From positions 16,755,456 through 16,819,455 of the forward strand of contig NC_092182.1 in the NCBI RefSeq assembly GCF_043641665.1: a DNA stretch of 64,000 bases, read 5' to 3'. Under the pieces are notes generated by a model. That model had not been told where the DNA came from. It ran no database searches and was given only the letters and a program-made list of their open reading frames with translations. The stretch is from Enoplosus armatus. Taxonomy: Eukaryota; Chordata; Actinopteri; Centrarchiformes; Enoplosidae. Shown here one piece after another: positions 63,801-64,000 of the stretch (its first letter is position 1; each line of letters starts with the position of its first letter). Made by a program: the position numbers and the translations under genes.

Positions 63801-64000
63801 GTTGTTTGAGTGAAATGAGTAGTCATTGGAGTGATGGTAGATTGTGAACTTGGTGAGACATCTGTATTTGTGGAAGAAATGATGGTTGTTGTGGGATGAT
63901 CAGTGTTGGTAGATATTGTTACTCCAGTTGTGGTGAACATTGAGGTTGAGGCTGTCAATTCAGTTGTTCCTGTGGGTGTTACTATCGTAGCCGAGGTGGA
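39465..64000 (-). CDS. Giant transmembrane mucin, MUC3/12/17 type, 5' end outside the window
   Basis: A membrane-bound, heavily O-glycosylated mucin expected on the apical surface of epithelia, where such proteins form the glycocalyx barrier. Nine exons on the - strand join in phase: 64,000(open)-41,581; 41,347-41,223; 40,966-40,902; 40,792-40,590; 40,447-40,285; 40,168-40,004; 39,867-39,797; 39,692-39,625; 39,506-39,465. All eight introns are GT-AG. The sum is 23,322 nt, exactly 7,774 codons with the stop, so at least 7,773 residues are visible. Order: Thr/Ser repeats (1 to about 7,426), EGF-like (7,427-7,473), SEA (about 7,474-7,600), second EGF-like (about 7,605-7,678), membrane helix (about 7,683-7,706), tail of 67 residues. 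This order is that of MUC3/MUC12/MUC17. Direct orthology with any one mammalian gene is not claimed. The signal peptide and promoter are not in the window. Confidence 0.9.
40004..40168 (-). CDS. Mucin transmembrane exon
   Basis: A 165-bp exon with the end of the EGF module, then FHWGPGFYGALFGS leading into a hydrophobic helix (LATTFLLLIAIVIAAIV) and a basic stop-transfer RKRH. The predicted donor is TTTG|GTGGGTT at 40,003. It is the only nearby GT that keeps phase 2 and joins GVW to KRSNSF on the next exon. If this intron were retained, translation would end after WVMMPKMYLPI, giving a short-tailed form. Confidence 0.85.
40285..40447 (-). CDS. Mucin second EGF-like module exon
   Basis: A 163-bp exon encoding an EGF-like segment: RPYVNCRF, WLCVGPCKTNPDYCHQRGEC and KGPVCR, completed by CFES...YGPQCDLF on the next exon. 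The spacing (YC...GEC...GPVCRC...GPQC) is that of the membrane-proximal EGF module of MUC3/12/17-type mucins. Such modules have been implicated in ErbB receptor signalling in mammalian relatives; this cannot be read from the sequence here. Confidence 0.85.
40590..41347 (-). CDS. Mucin SEA module exons (three exons)
   Basis: Exons 41,347-41,223 (125 bp), 40,966-40,902 (65 bp) and 40,792-40,590 (203 bp) encode a SEA module. Key pieces are NANFTLEVNITFQDAFNN, then QVIKLSSGSVVAVSVAEYVY, then DGVLSDMLNDRSNL. SEA modules of this family cleave themselves between Gly and Ser of a GSVVV-type turn, and here the turn reads GSVVA (visible residues 7,539-7,543). The mucin is therefore expected to be made as two non-covalently held subunits. 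Ser/Gly of the cleavage site come from the first codons after an intron. Several N-glycosylation sequons (NFT, NIT, NAS, NET) are present, unlike in the repeats. Confidence 0.88.
41581..64000 (-). CDS. Mucin giant exon: Thr/Ser repeat domain plus first EGF-like module
   Basis: A single open frame of 22,420 bp that runs off the right edge. The encoded repeats are about half Thr+Ser, rich in Pro and Gln/Glu, and lack Cys apart from one codon at 54,113-54,115. Typical pieces are TDHPTTTISSSTNTEVSPSS, MTTHFTQTTPEDETETTPSS and PLTSQETSTTMMSSPTEQQS. Thr and Ser at this density are O-glycan acceptors. NTT sequons occur only in one unit variant. At the 3' end the repeats stop at STVSTTP and are followed by an EGF-like cysteine cluster (QCVDTDCPACTGTC, then CKCHC, then GDSC). 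The exon ends ...CAGATTG|GTGAGG at 41,581, leaving one base of the next codon. The frame is open at position 64,000, so no start codon is assigned. Confidence 0.95.
44913..57943 (-). repeat. 5,916-bp higher-order tandem duplication in the mucin array
   Basis: Segment 44,913-52,027 matches 50,829-57,943 at a constant offset of 5,916 bp (19 units, three of them long: 19 x 309 + 45). Ten register points repeat at exactly this offset. The copies differ only at scattered single bases, for example 48,140 vs 54,056, 48,199 vs 54,115 and 48,966 vs 54,882. The homology ends sharply: the first flanking differences are at 44,912/50,828 and 52,028/57,944. This fits one recent unequal exchange. Confidence 0.9.
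50496..60165 (-). repeat. 1,251-bp (four-unit) higher-order repeat
   Basis: Long-unit register points recur at 1,251 bp (4 x 309 + 15): 50,496 to 51,747, then 56,412 to 57,663 to 58,914. Their neighbours shift by the same step (49,878 to 51,129; 55,794 to 57,045 to 58,296). The four-unit block appears twice in the first 5.9-kb copy and three times in the second, so it changed copy number after or during the larger duplication. Confidence 0.85.

Larger units (their letters stand above)
41799..63903 (-). repeat. 71-unit tandem coding repeat (309 bp / 324 bp) of the mucin
   Basis: The same register point (GTGTTGG after GATCA on the + strand) recurs from 41,799 to 63,903, a distance of 22,104 bp. 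This equals 71 x 309 + 11 x 15 exactly, so there are 71 periods: 60 units of 309 bp (103 codons) and 11 of 324 bp (108 codons). Partial units lie outside both points. The long units carry an in-frame 15-bp duplication (extra STEQQ or STEHQ) and have their register points at 43,344, 45,831, 47,700, 50,496, 51,747, 53,616, 56,412, 57,663, 58,914, 61,092 and 63,270. All length changes are multiples of three, so the frame never breaks. Confidence 0.95.

Noticed and set aside
41799..63903. Regular direct repeats resembling a CRISPR array or a satellite
   Set aside because: Units are 309/324 bp with no spacers, are open in one frame throughout and encode a Thr/Ser-rich mucin domain joined to EGF and SEA modules in a spliced animal gene.
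63958..63958. A start of the mucin protein at 63,958
   Set aside because: The codon is TTG (Leu) and the same frame stays open to position 64,000. The true start lies outside the window.

Overview
The window looks like a teleost fish nuclear chromosome segment, most likely from a percomorph. The evidence is spliced genes with GT-AG introns, a vertebrate-specific signalling gene (errfi1), and many dispersed repeats and simple repeats of the kinds familiar from spiny-rayed fish: Tc1-like and hAT DNA transposons, fold-back elements, LINE tails and long TG/CT/AAT runs. No prokaryotic features are seen. The species cannot be named from the sequence alone.

Layout. Positions 1 to about 27,100 hold no protein-coding exon I can support. 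This stretch is non-coding DNA with old transposon copies (near 1.9-2.4, 5.5-5.8, 7.2-7.6, 8.2-8.5, 10.0-11.2, 13.2-13.7, 24.1-24.6 and 24.9-25.1 kb) and microsatellites. From 27.3 to about 34.0 kb lies errfi1 (Mig-6, the feedback inhibitor of EGF receptor-family kinases) on the + strand, with a TATA-type promoter, one non-coding and three coding exons (443 residues), and a long 3' UTR. From 34.0 to 38.9 kb is an intergenic spacer in which one hAT transposon sits inside another, followed by a LINE fragment.

From 39.5 kb to the right edge, on the - strand, lies the 3' part of a giant membrane mucin gene. Eight small 3' exons, reconstructed here with consistent splice phases, encode a SEA module, a second EGF-like module, a transmembrane helix and a cytoplasmic tail. 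They are preceded by one uninterrupted exon of at least 22.4 kb that encodes a Thr/Ser-rich mucin domain ending in an EGF-like module. The order (Thr/Ser repeats, EGF, SEA, EGF, membrane helix, tail) is that of the MUC3/MUC12/MUC17 type of transmembrane mucin. The array contains exactly 71 periods between positions 41,799 and 63,903 (60 of 309 bp and 11 of 324 bp). It also carries higher-order repeats, including a 5,916-bp tandem duplication of 19 units. The 5' end of the gene (signal peptide, promoter) lies beyond position 64,000.

The two genes converge tail to tail. errfi1 acts inside the cell on receptor kinases, and the mucin is expected on the apical surface of epithelial cells. Nothing in the sequence shows that they work together. 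The most notable content is the giant mucin exon with its nested repeat hierarchy, followed by the transposon-in-transposon with a retained BED zinc-finger reading frame.
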